A DNA stretch of 64,000 bases from Chloroflexi bacterium OLB13 (GCA_001567485.1 JZRA01000092.1:172987-236986); one strand, 5' to 3'; shown: positions 25,598-37,686, counted from the stretch's first letter. A program made the numbers and translations. The notes: generated by a model from the letters alone, not told the origin.

Positions 25598-25629
25598 TCT
25601 ATCGGTCTTCAACCAACGCGGAGCACCTT

Positions 25630-27393
25630 GTGACCCTAACCAATCGAGACATTGCCGATCTCTTCGAGAGGATTTCCGACCTGTTGGAAATCAAGGGAGA
25701 GATCATCCATCGTGTCCTCAGCTATCGCCGCGCATCGGAAAGCATCCGCGACGTCCCGCGCGACCTGCGAGTCATCGCGCGCGAAGGCGGACTGACCGAC
25801 ATCCCCGGTATCGGCAAGACACTGGCCGAAAAGATCGAGGAGCTGTTGGAGACCGGCAAGCTCGAATTTTACGAGAAGCTTACGGCTGAAATCCCGGCGA
25901 CGCTGGTCGACGTGATGCGCGTCACCGGTGTCGGCCCAAAGAAGGCCGCGATGTTCTGGAAGGAGCGCGGCATCACCGACCTCGCCAGCCTCGAAAAGTC
26001 GGCACGGTCGGGGCGGTTGCGCGACCTGCCGAAGATGGGCGAAAAGTCCGAAGCCAACATCATCGCCGGGATCGAGATGCTTTCACGCCGAACCGGACGC
26101 ACGCCGCTCGGCCAAGCATATCCCGCGGCGCAGGCGATGCTCGACGCGCTGCGCGAGCTGCCGCAAGCGGCCGAAGGCGCAATTGCCGGCAGCATCCGGC
26201 GCGGCCGCCCGACCATCGGCGATGTTGACCTGCTCGTCGCGGTGTCGTCCATGGACGACGCGCCGGCCATCATGGAGGCATTCGTCGCACAGGAGCGTGT
26301 CGCGCGTATTCTCGGTCAGGGGCCGACCAAAAGCTCGGTCGAACTGGTCAACGGGCTGCAAGTCGACCTGCGCGTGCTGGAGCGCGAACGTTGGGGGACG
26401 GCGCTCGCTTACTTCACCGGAAGCCAGCAGCACAACATCCGTATGCGCGAGCGCGCCTTAGAGCGCGGCTTGAGCCTCAATGAGCATGCGTTTAGCCCGA
26501 TCGACGATAACCGCCAGATTATCGAGGGCGCCCCGAAGATCTTGTGCCGCACCGAGGAGGAAGTTTACGCAGCAGTCGGGCTGCCGTGGATCGCGCCTGA
26601 ATTGCGCGAAGACGCCGGCGAGTTCGACGCCGCGGAATCCAACACGCTGCCCGATCTCGTGACGCTGGACGCGCTGCAAGGCGACCTGCACATGCACACG
26701 ACGTGGAGCGACGGCAGCGCGTCGATTCGTGAGATGGCCGAGGCGGCTCTGGCGGCGGGGCGTAAGTACATCGTCATCACCGATCATTCGCGTGGGGCGG
26801 TCATCGCCAATGGACTTTCGATTGAGCGGCTCCTCGCGCAGCAAGCGGAAGTCCGCGCGGTGGATGCCGAGATGAACGGGCGAATCCGTGTGTTTCACGG
26901 CACCGAAATGGACATCCTCGCCGACGGCTCACTCGACTTCCCCGACGACGTGCTGGAGCAGCTGGATTTTGTTGTCGCGTCGCTGCATGTCAGCCTGCGC
27001 CAGCCCCGCGAGCAGATCACACGGCGGTTGTTGAATGCGCTGGAAAACCCACACGTCGACCTGATCGGCCACCCGCGCGGCCAGCTCATCCCTGACCGGG
27101 AGCCGGCCGATCTCGACATGGACGCGGTGTTCGAGGCAGCGGCGCGCAGCGGGACGGCGCTGGAGATCAACAGCAATCCGCAGCGGCTCGACCTTGAGGC
27201 GCAGTATGCCCGCCGCGCCGTTGAAATGGGCATCAAGATCGCCATTGACACCGACGCGCACCGCACGACGGAACTGCACTATCTGTCGTACGGCGTCTTG
27301 ACCGCACGGCGTGGATGGGTGTCAACCCGTGATGTCCTCAACGCGCTGCCCGTCAACGAGTTCCTCGCGTGGGCTGCGGGACGCGGCCGCTAA
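25630..27393 (+). CDS. polX: DNA polymerase/3'-5' exonuclease PolX
   Basis: 587 residues. An N-terminal helix-hairpin-helix region (DIPGIGKTLAEKIEELLETG; VTGVGPKKAAMFWKERG) is followed by a family-X polymerase core with the Asp dyad in GSIRRGRPTIGDVDLLVAV and the third Asp in LQVDLRVL, then a C-terminal PHP exonuclease (from about residue 350: DLHMHTTWSDGSASI, VITDHS, HGTEMDIL, HPRGQL, IDTDAHR). Gap-filling repair synthesis is the known role. GTG start with GGAG six bases upstream. Followed directly by the SH3b gene, TAA-ATG abutting. Confidence 0.95.
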   Translation: MTLTNRDIADLFERISDLLEIKGEIIHRVLSYRRASESIRDVPRDLRVIAREGGLTDIPGIGKTLAEKIEELLETGKLEFYEKLTAEIPATLVDVMRVTGVGPKKAAMFWKERGITDLASLEKSARSGRLRDLPKMGEKSEANIIAGIEMLSRRTGRTPLGQAYPAAQAMLDALRELPQAAEGAIAGSIRRGRPTIGDVDLLVAVSSMDDAPAIMEAFVAQERVARILGQGPTKSSVELVNGLQVDLRVLERERWGTALAYFTGSQQHNIRMRERALERGLSLNEHAFSPIDDNRQIIEGAPKILCRTEEEVYAAVGLPWIAPELREDAGEFDAAESNTLPDLVTLDALQGDLHMHTTWSDGSASIREMAEAALAAGRKYIVITDHSRGAVIANGLSIERLLAQQAEVRAVDAEMNGRIRVFHGTEMDILADGSLDFPDDVLEQLDFVVASLHVSLRQPREQITRRLLNALENPHVDLIGHPRGQLIPDREPADLDMDAVFEAAARSGTALEINSNPQRLDLEAQYARRAVEMGIKIAIDTDAHRTTELHYLSYGVLTARRGWVSTRDVLNALPVNEFLAWAAGRGR

Positions 27394-29974
<2,581 letters not shown>

Positions 29975-30008
29975 GCACGGACAGCGTGGGATAACCCGCC
30001 CTATCGCG

Positions 30009-30827
30009 CTAGCCAAATGCAGCGAACCGTTCCGAGACTTCGACGTTCAGACTCACGTCGTCGATCTCCCACGTCGCCCACGGCGCTGCATCACCCCACT
30101 GCGTTGTCGAGGCCAACGGGACGACTGTGCCGTTGAGGAGCTGCCAGTTGAACGCACGGTTATGCCATCCGAGCCGGTCAGGGTTCTCCTCCGACTGATA
30201 CCGCATCGTGTCGATACGATCCAGCAGGCCGCTTTCAGGGTCGAAGATCACAGTCAGTGCCTCGACGGGATCCAGCTCCGGTAGGATGAGCCGCGCCGTG
30301 TTGTCATCAACCGGCTCCCACGTTACCCGCGGATCAGTCAGCGTGATCGCCGGTACCCACGCCAGCACCTCAGACCAGTAGCCTTGAATGCCAGCGCGAT
30401 TGGTATGGGGCTGATCGTCTACCTTGCCGAACAACGACAGGTCAAGCGTGGCATGGCCTTCGAGGTTGCGCTCATGGATGCGCATAAGCGGCAGCTTGAA
30501 CCACGTTACTTCAATCTCGTGATAGTGGCTGCTGCGCCGCGCGTCGTAATAGAACCGGAAACGTGCCGGCATTGGCAAGCCGGTCGGGGCGAGCCGCGCG
30601 CGTCCGATCACCACTGCGCTCTCGACAACCGGTATCGCATCGCCATACACGGCGCGCGCGAACCGTTCAACCGGCGCAGGCAGGCCCGCCGGGATGGGTA
30701 CCGTGTCCGGCGCATGACCCGCCGGGATCGAGTCGAAACGATTCGACGCAACTTGCAGCCCCAGCCACGTTCCGCCCACAAGAATCACCAACGCTGCACC
30801 CAAGATCATCAGCACTTTTTTCACCAT
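30009..30827 (-). CDS. DUF6544-like membrane-anchored protein
   Basis: About 272 residues from the ATG at 30827; the frame is open to 30899. One N-terminal membrane helix (VLMILGAALVILVGGTWLGL) and an extracytoplasmic body. LPAPVERFARAVYGDAIPVV, a Tyr/His/Glu-rich FRFYYDARRSSHYHEIEVTW, GYWSEVLAWVPAITLTDPRVTWEPVDDNTARL and a closing ASTTQWGDAAPWATWEID fit my memory of the DUF6544 family. The function of the family is not known to me. Converges with ligA, with 34 bases between them. Confidence 0.55.
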   Translation of the reverse strand: MVKKVLMILGAALVILVGGTWLGLQVASNRFDSIPAGHAPDTVPIPAGLPAPVERFARAVYGDAIPVVESAVVIGRARLAPTGLPMPARFRFYYDARRSSHYHEIEVTWFKLPLMRIHERNLEGHATLDLSLFGKVDDQPHTNRAGIQGYWSEVLAWVPAITLTDPRVTWEPVDDNTARLILPELDPVEALTVIFDPESGLLDRIDTMRYQSEENPDRLGWHNRAFNWQLLNGTVVPLASTTQWGDAAPWATWEIDDVSLNVEVSERFAAFG

Positions 30828-31118
30828 AGAGGATTTGGCCTTTCCCGCTGCGAGAAACGGCACAACGGACGAACTTATCTTCAGCGTATGACGCACCATT
30901 TCGCCGCGCGAGTGAACGCAGGCACCGCGCCGGGGTGATGTTTGTCATGCGCTGTCACCCACCATTCCTACCCAACGTCAGCACACGTTCCAGCCCACTC
31001 TGCGGTATGGTAGCGCCCGCCTACGATGTCTGTGTCGTTACAAAACCGTGTCTTGCACGTCGTGCCGGCAGGCAGTACCGTTGGGATCGATTCTGGACGT
31101 AGATTCTCCTGAGGCCCC

Positions 31119-31859
31119 TTGGATACTCTGCTGCTCTATACCGTCATCGGCTTTGTGTGCCAGCTGGTCGACGGCAGCCTCGGCATGGGATACAAGACGA
31201 CATCGACCACGCTGCTGCTCAGCACAGGACTCCCCCCAGTAGCGGCGAGCGCGGCAACGCACACCGCGGGGATCTTCACCAGCGCGGCGTCCGGCTATGC
31301 TCACTATCGCATCGGCAACGTGAACAAGCGCCTGCTCTTTCGGCTGTCGGCGGCCGGGATCCTCGGCGGCATCATCGGAGTCACGCTGCTTTCGAACATC
31401 CCCTCCAGCGTGATCAAGCCAATTGTTGCGCTCTACCTTGCGGCCCTCGGCGGCCTCATCATCTACCGCTCGCTCGGGTCATCCGCGCTGATCTGGCGGC
31501 GCACGTCAACCGCGATCCTCGGATCGGCCGGCGGCTTCCTCGATTCAATCGGTGGCGGCGGCTGGGGCCCGATCGTTACCGGCACGCTGGTCGTCAACGG
31601 CAATAACCCGCGCAAGGTGATCGGCACAGTGAGCATCGCCGAGTTCTTCGTGACGCTGGCACAGGCGGCGACGTTTGCGACGGTAGCGCACACACTCGAC
31701 TGGACGCCCGTACTTGGCCTCATCTTGGGCGGCGTGCCGGCGGCGCCGCTTGCCGCCCTGCTGTGCCGACGGCTCCCCGTGCGCCGCATGATGCTGCTGG
31801 TCGGCCTTCTCATCCTCGTGCTCAGCGTTCGCACGCTGATCCTTGCATTCGGAGCATAG
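31119..31859 (+). CDS. TSUP family (TauE/SafE) anion exporter-like membrane protein
   Basis: 246 residues with about eight membrane helices in two repeats. Signature glycine-rich segments: VIGFVCQLVDGSLGMGYKTTS, SAATHTAGIFTSAASG and, in the second half, LDSIGGGGWGPIVTGTL. The family exports sulfite, sulfoacetate or related anions, and the substrate cannot be told. TTG at 31119 is the only possible start, since an in-frame TGA lies just upstream at 31110; GAGG precedes it closely. The 3' end is one base from the GTG of the methyltransferase, so the two are coupled. Confidence 0.85.
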   Translation: MDTLLLYTVIGFVCQLVDGSLGMGYKTTSTTLLLSTGLPPVAASAATHTAGIFTSAASGYAHYRIGNVNKRLLFRLSAAGILGGIIGVTLLSNIPSSVIKPIVALYLAALGGLIIYRSLGSSALIWRRTSTAILGSAGGFLDSIGGGGWGPIVTGTLVVNGNNPRKVIGTVSIAEFFVTLAQAATFATVAHTLDWTPVLGLILGGVPAAPLAALLCRRLPVRRMMLLVGLLILVLSVRTLILAFGA

Positions 31860-31860
31860 C

Positions 31861-33039
31861 GTGACCCAAATTACTCTGGTCGCCGGGCGTGAAAAACCGG
31901 TTCGCAATCAGCACCCGTGGGTGTTCAGCGGCGCCATCGCCGACATCGCCGGCAGTCCGAAGCCCGGTGACATCGTCGATGTGCGCTCCAGCACGAACGA
32001 GTGGCTTGCGCGCGGATATTACAACCCGAAGTCGCAGATCGCCGTGCGCTTGCTGACATGGCGTGACGAGCCGATCGACGGCGCATGGTGGCAGTCTCAT
32101 GTGCAGCGTGCAGTGGCCGCGCGCAGTCACCGCCCGCAGCGTGGGCCGCGCGCCGCCTACCGGCTGATCAACGCGGAGAACGATTATCTGCCGGGTTTGA
32201 TCGTCGACCGCTATGGCGATTGGCTCGTCATGCAGGCGCTGACGCTCGGCATCGACCAGCGCAAAGTCGAATTGGCCGAGCATCTCGCGCGCATCACACA
32301 CGTTCGCGGCGTGTTCGAGCGCTCGGATGTCGATGTCCGCAAGCTGGAAGGGCTTCGCCCATCGGCCGGCGTGCTGTGGGGCGAAGCACCCCCTGAACAC
32401 ATCGAGATTCAGGAAAACGCGCGGCTCCTCGTCGACGTGCGCCACGGCCACAAGACCGGCCATTACCTCGATCAAGCGCCCAACCGGGGTTTGCTATACA
32501 CCCTGATCGAGCGCATCAAGCCGGCGCGCGTCCTAAACGTGTTCAGCTACACGGGCGGGTTCGGCGTTCACGCGGCGCTGGCTGGCGCAGAGGTCGTCAA
32601 CGTCGATTCGTCGTCCGACGCGCTGGCGCTGGCGAAGGCGAATTTCGACCTCAACCAGACCGAAGGCGAGCTGATCGAGGCCGACGCGTTCTCTTACCTG
32701 CGCGAAGCGCATGAGGCCGGCGAACAGTTCGACGTCGTCGTGCTCGACCCGCCCAAGTTCGCGCAGAACAAACAGCAGGTCGACAAAGCCGCGCGCGGAT
32801 ACAAGGACATCAACCTGAGCGCGTTCCGCATCGTCAAGCCGGGCGGCTATCTGATGACGTTCTCGTGTTCCGGTGCGATCACCGAAGACCTGTTCCAGAA
32901 GATCGTGTTCGGCGCGCTGGCGGACGCCGGACGGCAGGCGCAAATCTTGCGTCACCTCGGCCCCGGCGAAGATCACCCCGTCGCCCTGACGTTCCCGGAA
33001 GGCGCGTATCTGAAGGGCTTGCTGCTGCGCGTGTATTAG
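31861..33039 (+). CDS. rlmI: 23S rRNA methyltransferase, RlmI/YccW type
   Basis: 392 residues from the GTG at 31861, with GGAG about six bases upstream; an ATG at 31843 is in frame but lies inside the preceding gene. N-terminal PUA-like domain (KPVRNQHPWVFSGAI, GARG-type start), EEHEAD-type linker, and a class I Rossmann methyltransferase: VLNVFSYTGGFGVHAALAGA (SAM motif I), VVNVDSS, VVVLDPPKFAQNKQQV (motif IV) and the catalytic FSCSGAI Cys. In E. coli the homologue makes m5C1962 in 23S rRNA; specificity here is inferred. Confidence 0.85.
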   Translation: MTQITLVAGREKPVRNQHPWVFSGAIADIAGSPKPGDIVDVRSSTNEWLARGYYNPKSQIAVRLLTWRDEPIDGAWWQSHVQRAVAARSHRPQRGPRAAYRLINAENDYLPGLIVDRYGDWLVMQALTLGIDQRKVELAEHLARITHVRGVFERSDVDVRKLEGLRPSAGVLWGEAPPEHIEIQENARLLVDVRHGHKTGHYLDQAPNRGLLYTLIERIKPARVLNVFSYTGGFGVHAALAGAEVVNVDSSSDALALAKANFDLNQTEGELIEADAFSYLREAHEAGEQFDVVVLDPPKFAQNKQQVDKAARGYKDINLSAFRIVKPGGYLMTFSCSGAITEDLFQKIVFGALADAGRQAQILRHLGPGEDHPVALTFPEGAYLKGLLLRVY

Positions 33040-33077
33040 GATGGATTCGTATCCGATGTACGTCGCGGGGAACGCCT

Positions 33078-33185
33078 TCAGCTTTCGTACTTTCCGGATG
33101 CACCAATAAGCTCGAAGCGCCGCCGGTTCGACTGCGCCAGAAATTCGTCCATCGGCATCCCGACACGGGGTTTCGTGATGTTCAT
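33078..33185 (-). pseudogene. Remnant of a Uma2-family (DUF820) nuclease N-terminus
   Basis: A 35-codon minus-strand frame reads MNITKPRVGMPMDEFLAQ then SNRRRFELIG before a stop. The segment DEFLAQ-SNRRRFELI matches the characteristic N-terminus of Uma2 restriction-endonuclease-fold proteins (usually L-x-E-F-L-x5-RRYELIDGE), but the protein ends right after it. No continuation is found in other frames nearby. Uma2 genes are very common and unstable in Chloroflexota, Cyanobacteria and Deinococcus, so a decayed copy is plausible. Short match, modest confidence. Confidence 0.4.
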
Positions 33186-33243
33186 CGCGCATTCCCTCAT
33201 ATTCCCGTCGATATATTGTGTACGGTGCGCGCATGTCGCGTCT

Positions 33244-33271
33244 TTGTTTCGCGCGCGGGTCATGTTATCCT
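33244..33271 (+). promoter_or_regulatory. Candidate promoter of aspS
   Basis: TTGTTT (33244-33249), 16-base spacer, TATCCT (33266-33271), 43 bases before the start codon. Weak but the only reasonable pair in this stretch. Confidence 0.4.
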
Positions 33272-33313
33272 GATGCGCCGTAATCCTGTCGTACACCCAT
33301 TCGGAACTTACCT

Positions 33314-35151
33314 ATGATGAAGACGCACACCTGCGGAGAACTGCGCGAATCGCATATCGGTCAAACCGTTACGTTGGCGGGTTGGGTCAATCGTCGCCGC
33401 GATCAGGGCGGCTTGATCTTCATCGATCTGCGTGACCGCTGGGGTTTAGTGCAAATCGTGGTCGATGAAGAGACGCGCCCGAAGCGCACGCGGTGTGTCA
33501 TCAGGCGCGCATGGAGTACGTGCTGCAAGTTCACGGCGTCGTCCGCCGCCGTCCCGAAGGCACCGACAACCCGGAGATGTCCACCGGCACGATTGATGTC
33601 GTGGCCGACCGGGTAGAAATCCTGAACGCATCGAAGGTGCCGCCGTTCCTCATCAATCGTGACGAGAACATCGACGAACTGCGCCGTATGCAGTATCGCT
33701 ACCTCGACCTGCGCCGCCCGAACATGCAGCAGAACATGATTCTGCGTCATCGTACCGTGAAGTTCCTGCGCGACTTTTTGGACGGTCAAGGGTTCATCGA
33801 GATCGAGACGCCGATCCTGTTCAAGACAACCCCCGAAGGCGCGCGCGACTTCCTTGTGCCGAGCCGCTTACAGCCGGGCAAGTTCTACGCGCTGCCGCAG
33901 TCCCCGCAGCAGCTCAAGCAGCTGCTCATGGTGGCCGGCTACGAGAAATACTTTCAGGTCGCGCGCTGCTTCCGCGATGAAGACCTGCGCGGCGACCGTC
34001 AGCCCGAATTCACCCAGCTTGACATGGAACTGAGCTTCGTCGAGCGTGAGGACGTGATGCGGCTGATGGAGGCGATGGTGCTCGCGCTGTGCGAGAACGT
34101 CGTCCCGCACATGCCGCTGAAGTACAAGCCGCTGCGCCGCCTGACGTACACCGAAGCGATGGAGGCTTACGGGTCGGATAAGCCCGACCTGCGCTATGAT
34201 CTCGAAGCGGTCGACGTGACCGACATCGCCGGGCGCAGCGCCTTCCCGATCTTCCAGCAAAACGCCGAGGCGGGTAAGCCGATCAAGGTCGTGCGCGCGC
34301 CGGGGCTGCATGTGCGGCGTGATGACCCGGCGCAAATCCTGAGCGGCGAAGGTCTCAAGCGCCAGATGAAGGAACTCGAAGACCTTGTGCGCACCGTCGG
34401 CGCGAAGGGCTTGGCGTACATGGCGCTCCCGCTGGATGAGACCGGTGAGGTCAAGGGGCCAATCGGCAAGTACTTCACCGTCGAACAGAAATTGGCGCTG
34501 TTCGAGCGCACCGGCGCACAACCGGGCGACATCCTGATGTTCCTCTCGGACAAGCGCGAGACCGTGTGGGCGGCCGTAGACAAGCTGCGCCGTTCGCTGG
34601 CCGAGACGCTCAATTTGGCCGATCCCAACCAGCTCGCGTTCGCGTGGATCATCGACTTTCCGATGTTCTACTGGGACGAGGAGAATCAGCGGTGGGATCC
34701 GTCCCAGCACATGTTCACGATGCCGATGCCTGAGGACATCCCTCTGCTCGACACAGATCCGGGCAAAGCGCGCGGGTCGCAGTACGACCTGATCTGCAAC
34801 GGTTACGAGATCGGCGGCGGCAGCATCCGTATCCACGACCGCAGCTTGCAAGAGAAGATGTTCCCGCTGATCGGGCAGTCGATGGAGCATGCGCGCGAGC
34901 AGTTTGGACACATGCTCGAAGCGTTCGAGTACGGCGTTCCGCCGCACGGCGGCATGGCGTGGGGCGTTGACCGGCTGGTCATGCTGTTCGCGCAGGTCGA
35001 CAACATCCGCGAGGTGACGGCCTTCCCCAAGACACAGTCCGGCCTCGATGTCATGGCGCATGCGCCGTCGGCAGCCGAACCGGGCCAATTGGAGGAGCTG
35101 TATATCCGCCTTGCGCCGCTGCCTGAAAAGGGCGAGACCGCTGCGCCGTAA
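33314..35151 (+). CDS. aspS: Aspartyl-tRNA synthetase, reading frame broken by one base
   Basis: Charges tRNA-Asp (bacterial type, with GAD insertion). The first 55 codons ([17 protein letters not shown], the OB-fold [20 protein letters not shown]) are in one frame; from about 33481 the family continues in another frame ([20 protein letters not shown]). Restoring one C at 33478-33480 (CCC to CCCC) gives an unbroken ~612-residue protein. The catalytic core is intact: [27 protein letters not shown], motif 2 [24 protein letters not shown], and motif 3 [13 protein letters not shown]. An essential gene should not be dead, so a sequence error is the most likely reason. Confidence 0.9.
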
Positions 35152-35178
35152 AACCGGCCGTTGTTCCCGTACTCCATA

Positions 35179-35207
35179 TTGTTGTAGAGGCGGGATTCTG
35201 GTATAAC
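35179..35207 (+). promoter_or_regulatory. Promoter of the candidate 6S RNA gene
   Basis: TTGTTG (35179-35184), 17-base spacer, TATAAC (35202-35207), 28 bases after the aspS stop. Transcription would start near 35214, at the base of the predicted closing stem. Confidence 0.6.
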
Positions 35208-35213
35208 TGCTCT

Positions 35214-35384
35214 ATCCTGCGATGTGCGTGATGTCATATCGCGTTTGGGCCAACACCCACAAAACGGGAGGCTCATTTCACTGGCGAGCGTGATAGGCCT
35301 GCGCGGCTAAGACGCGACCCGGGGGAAGGTTTCCCACCTGCACTTGCAGGTTCAAACAGAGTGGCACACGGCATTGCGGGTATT
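35214..35384 (+). ncRNA. ssrS: Probable 6S RNA
   Basis: A 286-base gene-free gap after aspS has a promoter, a structured ~170-base segment and a terminator. The ends can close as a 10-pair stem: CCTGCGATGT (35216-35225) with GCATTGCGGG (35371-35380), three of the pairs being G-U. Near the 3' half, TTTCCCACCTGCACTTGCAGGTTC forms a small hairpin, as in the 3' strand of the 6S central bubble. Length, long imperfect rod form and position downstream of aspS, which is where I recall B. subtilis 6S-1 (bsrA) lying, all agree. 6S RNA binds housekeeping RNA polymerase. No covariance search was possible. Confidence 0.6.
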
Positions 35385-35392
35385 GAATCAAG

Positions 35393-35423
35393 ACGGCACG
35401 GGGCATTATCCCGTGCCGTTTGC
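35393..35423 (+). terminator. Terminator after the 6S-like RNA
   Basis: A perfect 10-bp stem ACGGCACGGG (35393-35402) with its complement at 35410-35419, loop GCATTAT, then only TTT. It separates the RNA gene from the convergent LCP gene and could act in either direction. Confidence 0.6.
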
Positions 35424-35437
35424 GTTGATATATGCGC

Positions 35438-36793
35438 TTATTGGTTATACGTCGTGCCGAAGACCTGCGCCATCAGCCCGCCGAGACGTGCCCGATTCGG
35501 GATCAGTACGGCGGCGCCACTGGCCGTCGTATAGTTGCTGAGATACGAGAAGTCGATCACACCACGATTGATGTTTTCCAGCGTCAGATCTTTGATGTAC
35601 AACCCAAGCTGGATGAGCTGCTCAAGCGACATATCAGTATAGAAGTTGTCGCGCACGGCCGTCCACAACTGCCCGGCGTTGGCAAGCAGAATCGGAATCA
35701 TCTCCGGACTGGTCGCCTTGTCCTTAATGGCGATGATCACCTGCTGTTGGCGCTCGGCGCGCCTGATGTCGCTGTCGCCGTGGCGCGTGCGCGCATACTT
35801 TAAGGCCGTGACCCCGTCCAACAGATGATGGCCCGCGCGCAGGAAGAACGGGTCGTAGCCGTAGTTCATGTTGGGATACAGCGGATCGTTGATGGTATAC
35901 GCCAAATCGACTTCGATACCGCCTAACGCGTCGACGATCGTGACGAACGCGTTGAAGTCGACGACCACATAGTGATTGACGCGGATGCCGAGGTTGTACT
36001 GAACGGTCTCCATCGCTAACCGTGGGCCATAGCCGACCTGCCGAAGCTCGCCCAGCACCATCGGCTCGTTGATACGGCGCGCGCCGTATCCGGGAACCTC
36101 CACATACATATCGCGAGGGATACTCAACATGCCGGCGCTGCCCGTCTGCGGATCGAGGCTGAGCAGGATCATCGTGTCGGTGCGGAAGCTGAGTCCGCGC
36201 TCGCCCGGCCGCCGGTCAATGCCCATCAGCAGCACGGTCAGGCGGGACTGGCCGTCCCACGGCTCCAGAATTACGCGCGTGCCATCCTCGAACGTGACGG
36301 CTTGCCCCATCGCCAGCAGGCCACCGTCATTGAGAAACGTCATCGGAGTCGGCAGCGCCGCGATAATCGGTGACTCGCTGGTCGGCACGATCTCAGGCGC
36401 GTCGCGCGCCGTGCGCACCAGCACGACCATCGCAAGGCTCATGACGACAGCCACGCCCAGAAGCGCCGCCCCGATCACCAGCCACGCCCATTCGCCGCCG
36501 GGCTTGCGAGCATACGCCTGCCGGTGAAAAGCACGCTGACGCGCGCTGTTCGGGCGCGGGATAGAAGGCGGAAGCGGGAGGTTAACTCGCGGCGTGCTGG
36601 GCTGGGTCGGCATCGGGCCTGCCCCAACGCTGCCCGCACGGTCGGCGCGTGGTAGGCGAATGACCTCCGGTGCATGGGGAACGATGTCAGATTTGATGGT
36701 CTGACCCACGTCTGTAGAAATGACGGTGCGGCCGCTAATCAGCGTGTCTTCAGGCGATGGCTGGCGCTCTGGGATCGGTGGTGTCGACGTCAT
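35438..36793 (-). CDS. LytR-CpsA-Psr (LCP) family cell-wall glycopolymer transferase
   Basis: 451 residues: a proline-rich cytoplasmic tail of about 100 residues, one membrane helix (about 103-126), then the extracellular LCP domain. Seen: LTVLLMGIDRRPGERGLSFRTDTMILLSLDP, SIPRDMYVEVPGYGARRINE, VVVDFNAFVTIVDALGGIEVDL and ALKYARTRHGDSDIRRAERQQQVI, holding the Arg/Asp residues that bind the polyprenyl-pyrophosphate substrate. The family attaches polymers to peptidoglycan. Long disordered N-terminal tail is unusual but common in Chloroflexota. Divergent from the lipoate gene. Confidence 0.9.
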   Translation of the reverse strand: MTSTPPIPERQPSPEDTLISGRTVISTDVGQTIKSDIVPHAPEVIRLPRADRAGSVGAGPMPTQPSTPRVNLPLPPSIPRPNSARQRAFHRQAYARKPGGEWAWLVIGAALLGVAVVMSLAMVVLVRTARDAPEIVPTSESPIIAALPTPMTFLNDGGLLAMGQAVTFEDGTRVILEPWDGQSRLTVLLMGIDRRPGERGLSFRTDTMILLSLDPQTGSAGMLSIPRDMYVEVPGYGARRINEPMVLGELRQVGYGPRLAMETVQYNLGIRVNHYVVVDFNAFVTIVDALGGIEVDLAYTINDPLYPNMNYGYDPFFLRAGHHLLDGVTALKYARTRHGDSDIRRAERQQQVIIAIKDKATSPEMIPILLANAGQLWTAVRDNFYTDMSLEQLIQLGLYIKDLTLENINRGVIDFSYLSNYTTASGAAVLIPNRARLGGLMAQVFGTTYNQ

Positions 36794-36806
36794 AGTTTAC
36801 CTATGC

Positions 36807-36835
36807 TTGGCGATGATCGAGCGAGTGAGTACACT
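36807..36835 (+). promoter_or_regulatory. Promoter of the lipoate-transferase operon
   Basis: TTGGCG (36807-36812), 17-base spacer, TACACT (36830-36835). Its predicted start near 36842 supports the TTG start codon at 36861 and argues against upstream ATG codons. Confidence 0.55.
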
Positions 36836-36860
36836 ACAACCATCTAAGGGAGAGTATAGG

Positions 36861-37685
36861 TTGAGCGAAAAATCGCGTCAATGGCGCTTAATCTATGATG
36901 AGCCAGCGTCTGGCATGCGCAACATGGCGGTAGACGAGGCGATCCTCGATGCCGTCGCGCGCGGCGATCAGCCGCCAACCCTTCGGCTGTACGCATGGGA
37001 TCCCGCGTGTCTGTCGCTCGGCATCGGGCAGCGGATGACCGACGCCGATCCCGGCCGGATCCTGTTACAAGGTTGGAATATCGTGCGCCGTCCGACCGGC
37101 GGACGGGCCATTCTCCATATCGATGAACTGACCTACAGCGTGACAGTCGCTTCGGGGCATCCGTGGGCTGCGCTCGACATCATCAGCAGCTACCGGCAGA
37201 TCAGCGCCGCGCTGATGCGCGCAGTCGAGTCGTTGGGCGCCGATCCGCATGCCGAGCGCCGCAGCGATGCATCACCCGCCAAACCCGGCCCGGTATGTTT
37301 CGAGGTGCCGTCACACTATGAGATCACCGTGGACGGCCGCAAGCTGATCGGAAGCGCGCAAGTCCGGCGGCGTCAGGGGCTGCTGCAGCACGGCAGTCTA
37401 CCGCTGACGGGAGACCTCGCCCGTATCTGTGACGCCCTTGCCTATCCTGACGACGATGCACGGGACGCCGCGCGCGATCAGGTGCGCGGGCGCGCTGTGA
37501 CGCTGTCCGAGGCGCTGGGCCGTGAGGTGTCGTGGCGGCAGGCGGCCGACGCAGTCACCGCGGCCTTCGCCTCGGCCTTCGACATCTCGTTCATTCCGTC
37601 GGTTATCAGCCGTGATGAACGCGCGCTTGCCGACACCCTCGAACACAGCAAATATGCGTCAGTCTCTGCGCGGCAGGTGGTATAG
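36861..37685 (+). CDS. Lipoate-protein ligase / octanoyltransferase (LplA/LipM family)
   Basis: Attaches lipoate or octanoate to lipoyl domains. 274 residues from the TTG at 36861, which has GGGAG eight bases upstream; ATG codons at 36720 and 36813 are in frame but lie in or before the promoter. Seen: RLIYDEPASGMRNMAVDEAIL, LSLGIGQRM, RPTGGRAILHIDELTYSV, CFEVPSHYEITVDGRKLIGSAQVRRRQGLLQHGSLPL with the acyl-binding Lys. The Cys in this last block favours an octanoyltransferase of the LipM kind, but a true ligase is not excluded. First gene of a four-gene operon. Confidence 0.85.
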   Translation: MSEKSRQWRLIYDEPASGMRNMAVDEAILDAVARGDQPPTLRLYAWDPACLSLGIGQRMTDADPGRILLQGWNIVRRPTGGRAILHIDELTYSVTVASGHPWAALDIISSYRQISAALMRAVESLGADPHAERRSDASPAKPGPVCFEVPSHYEITVDGRKLIGSAQVRRRQGLLQHGSLPLTGDLARICDALAYPDDDARDAARDQVRGRAVTLSEALGREVSWRQAADAVTAAFASAFDISFIPSVISRDERALADTLEHSKYASVSARQVV

Positions 37686-37686
37686 G

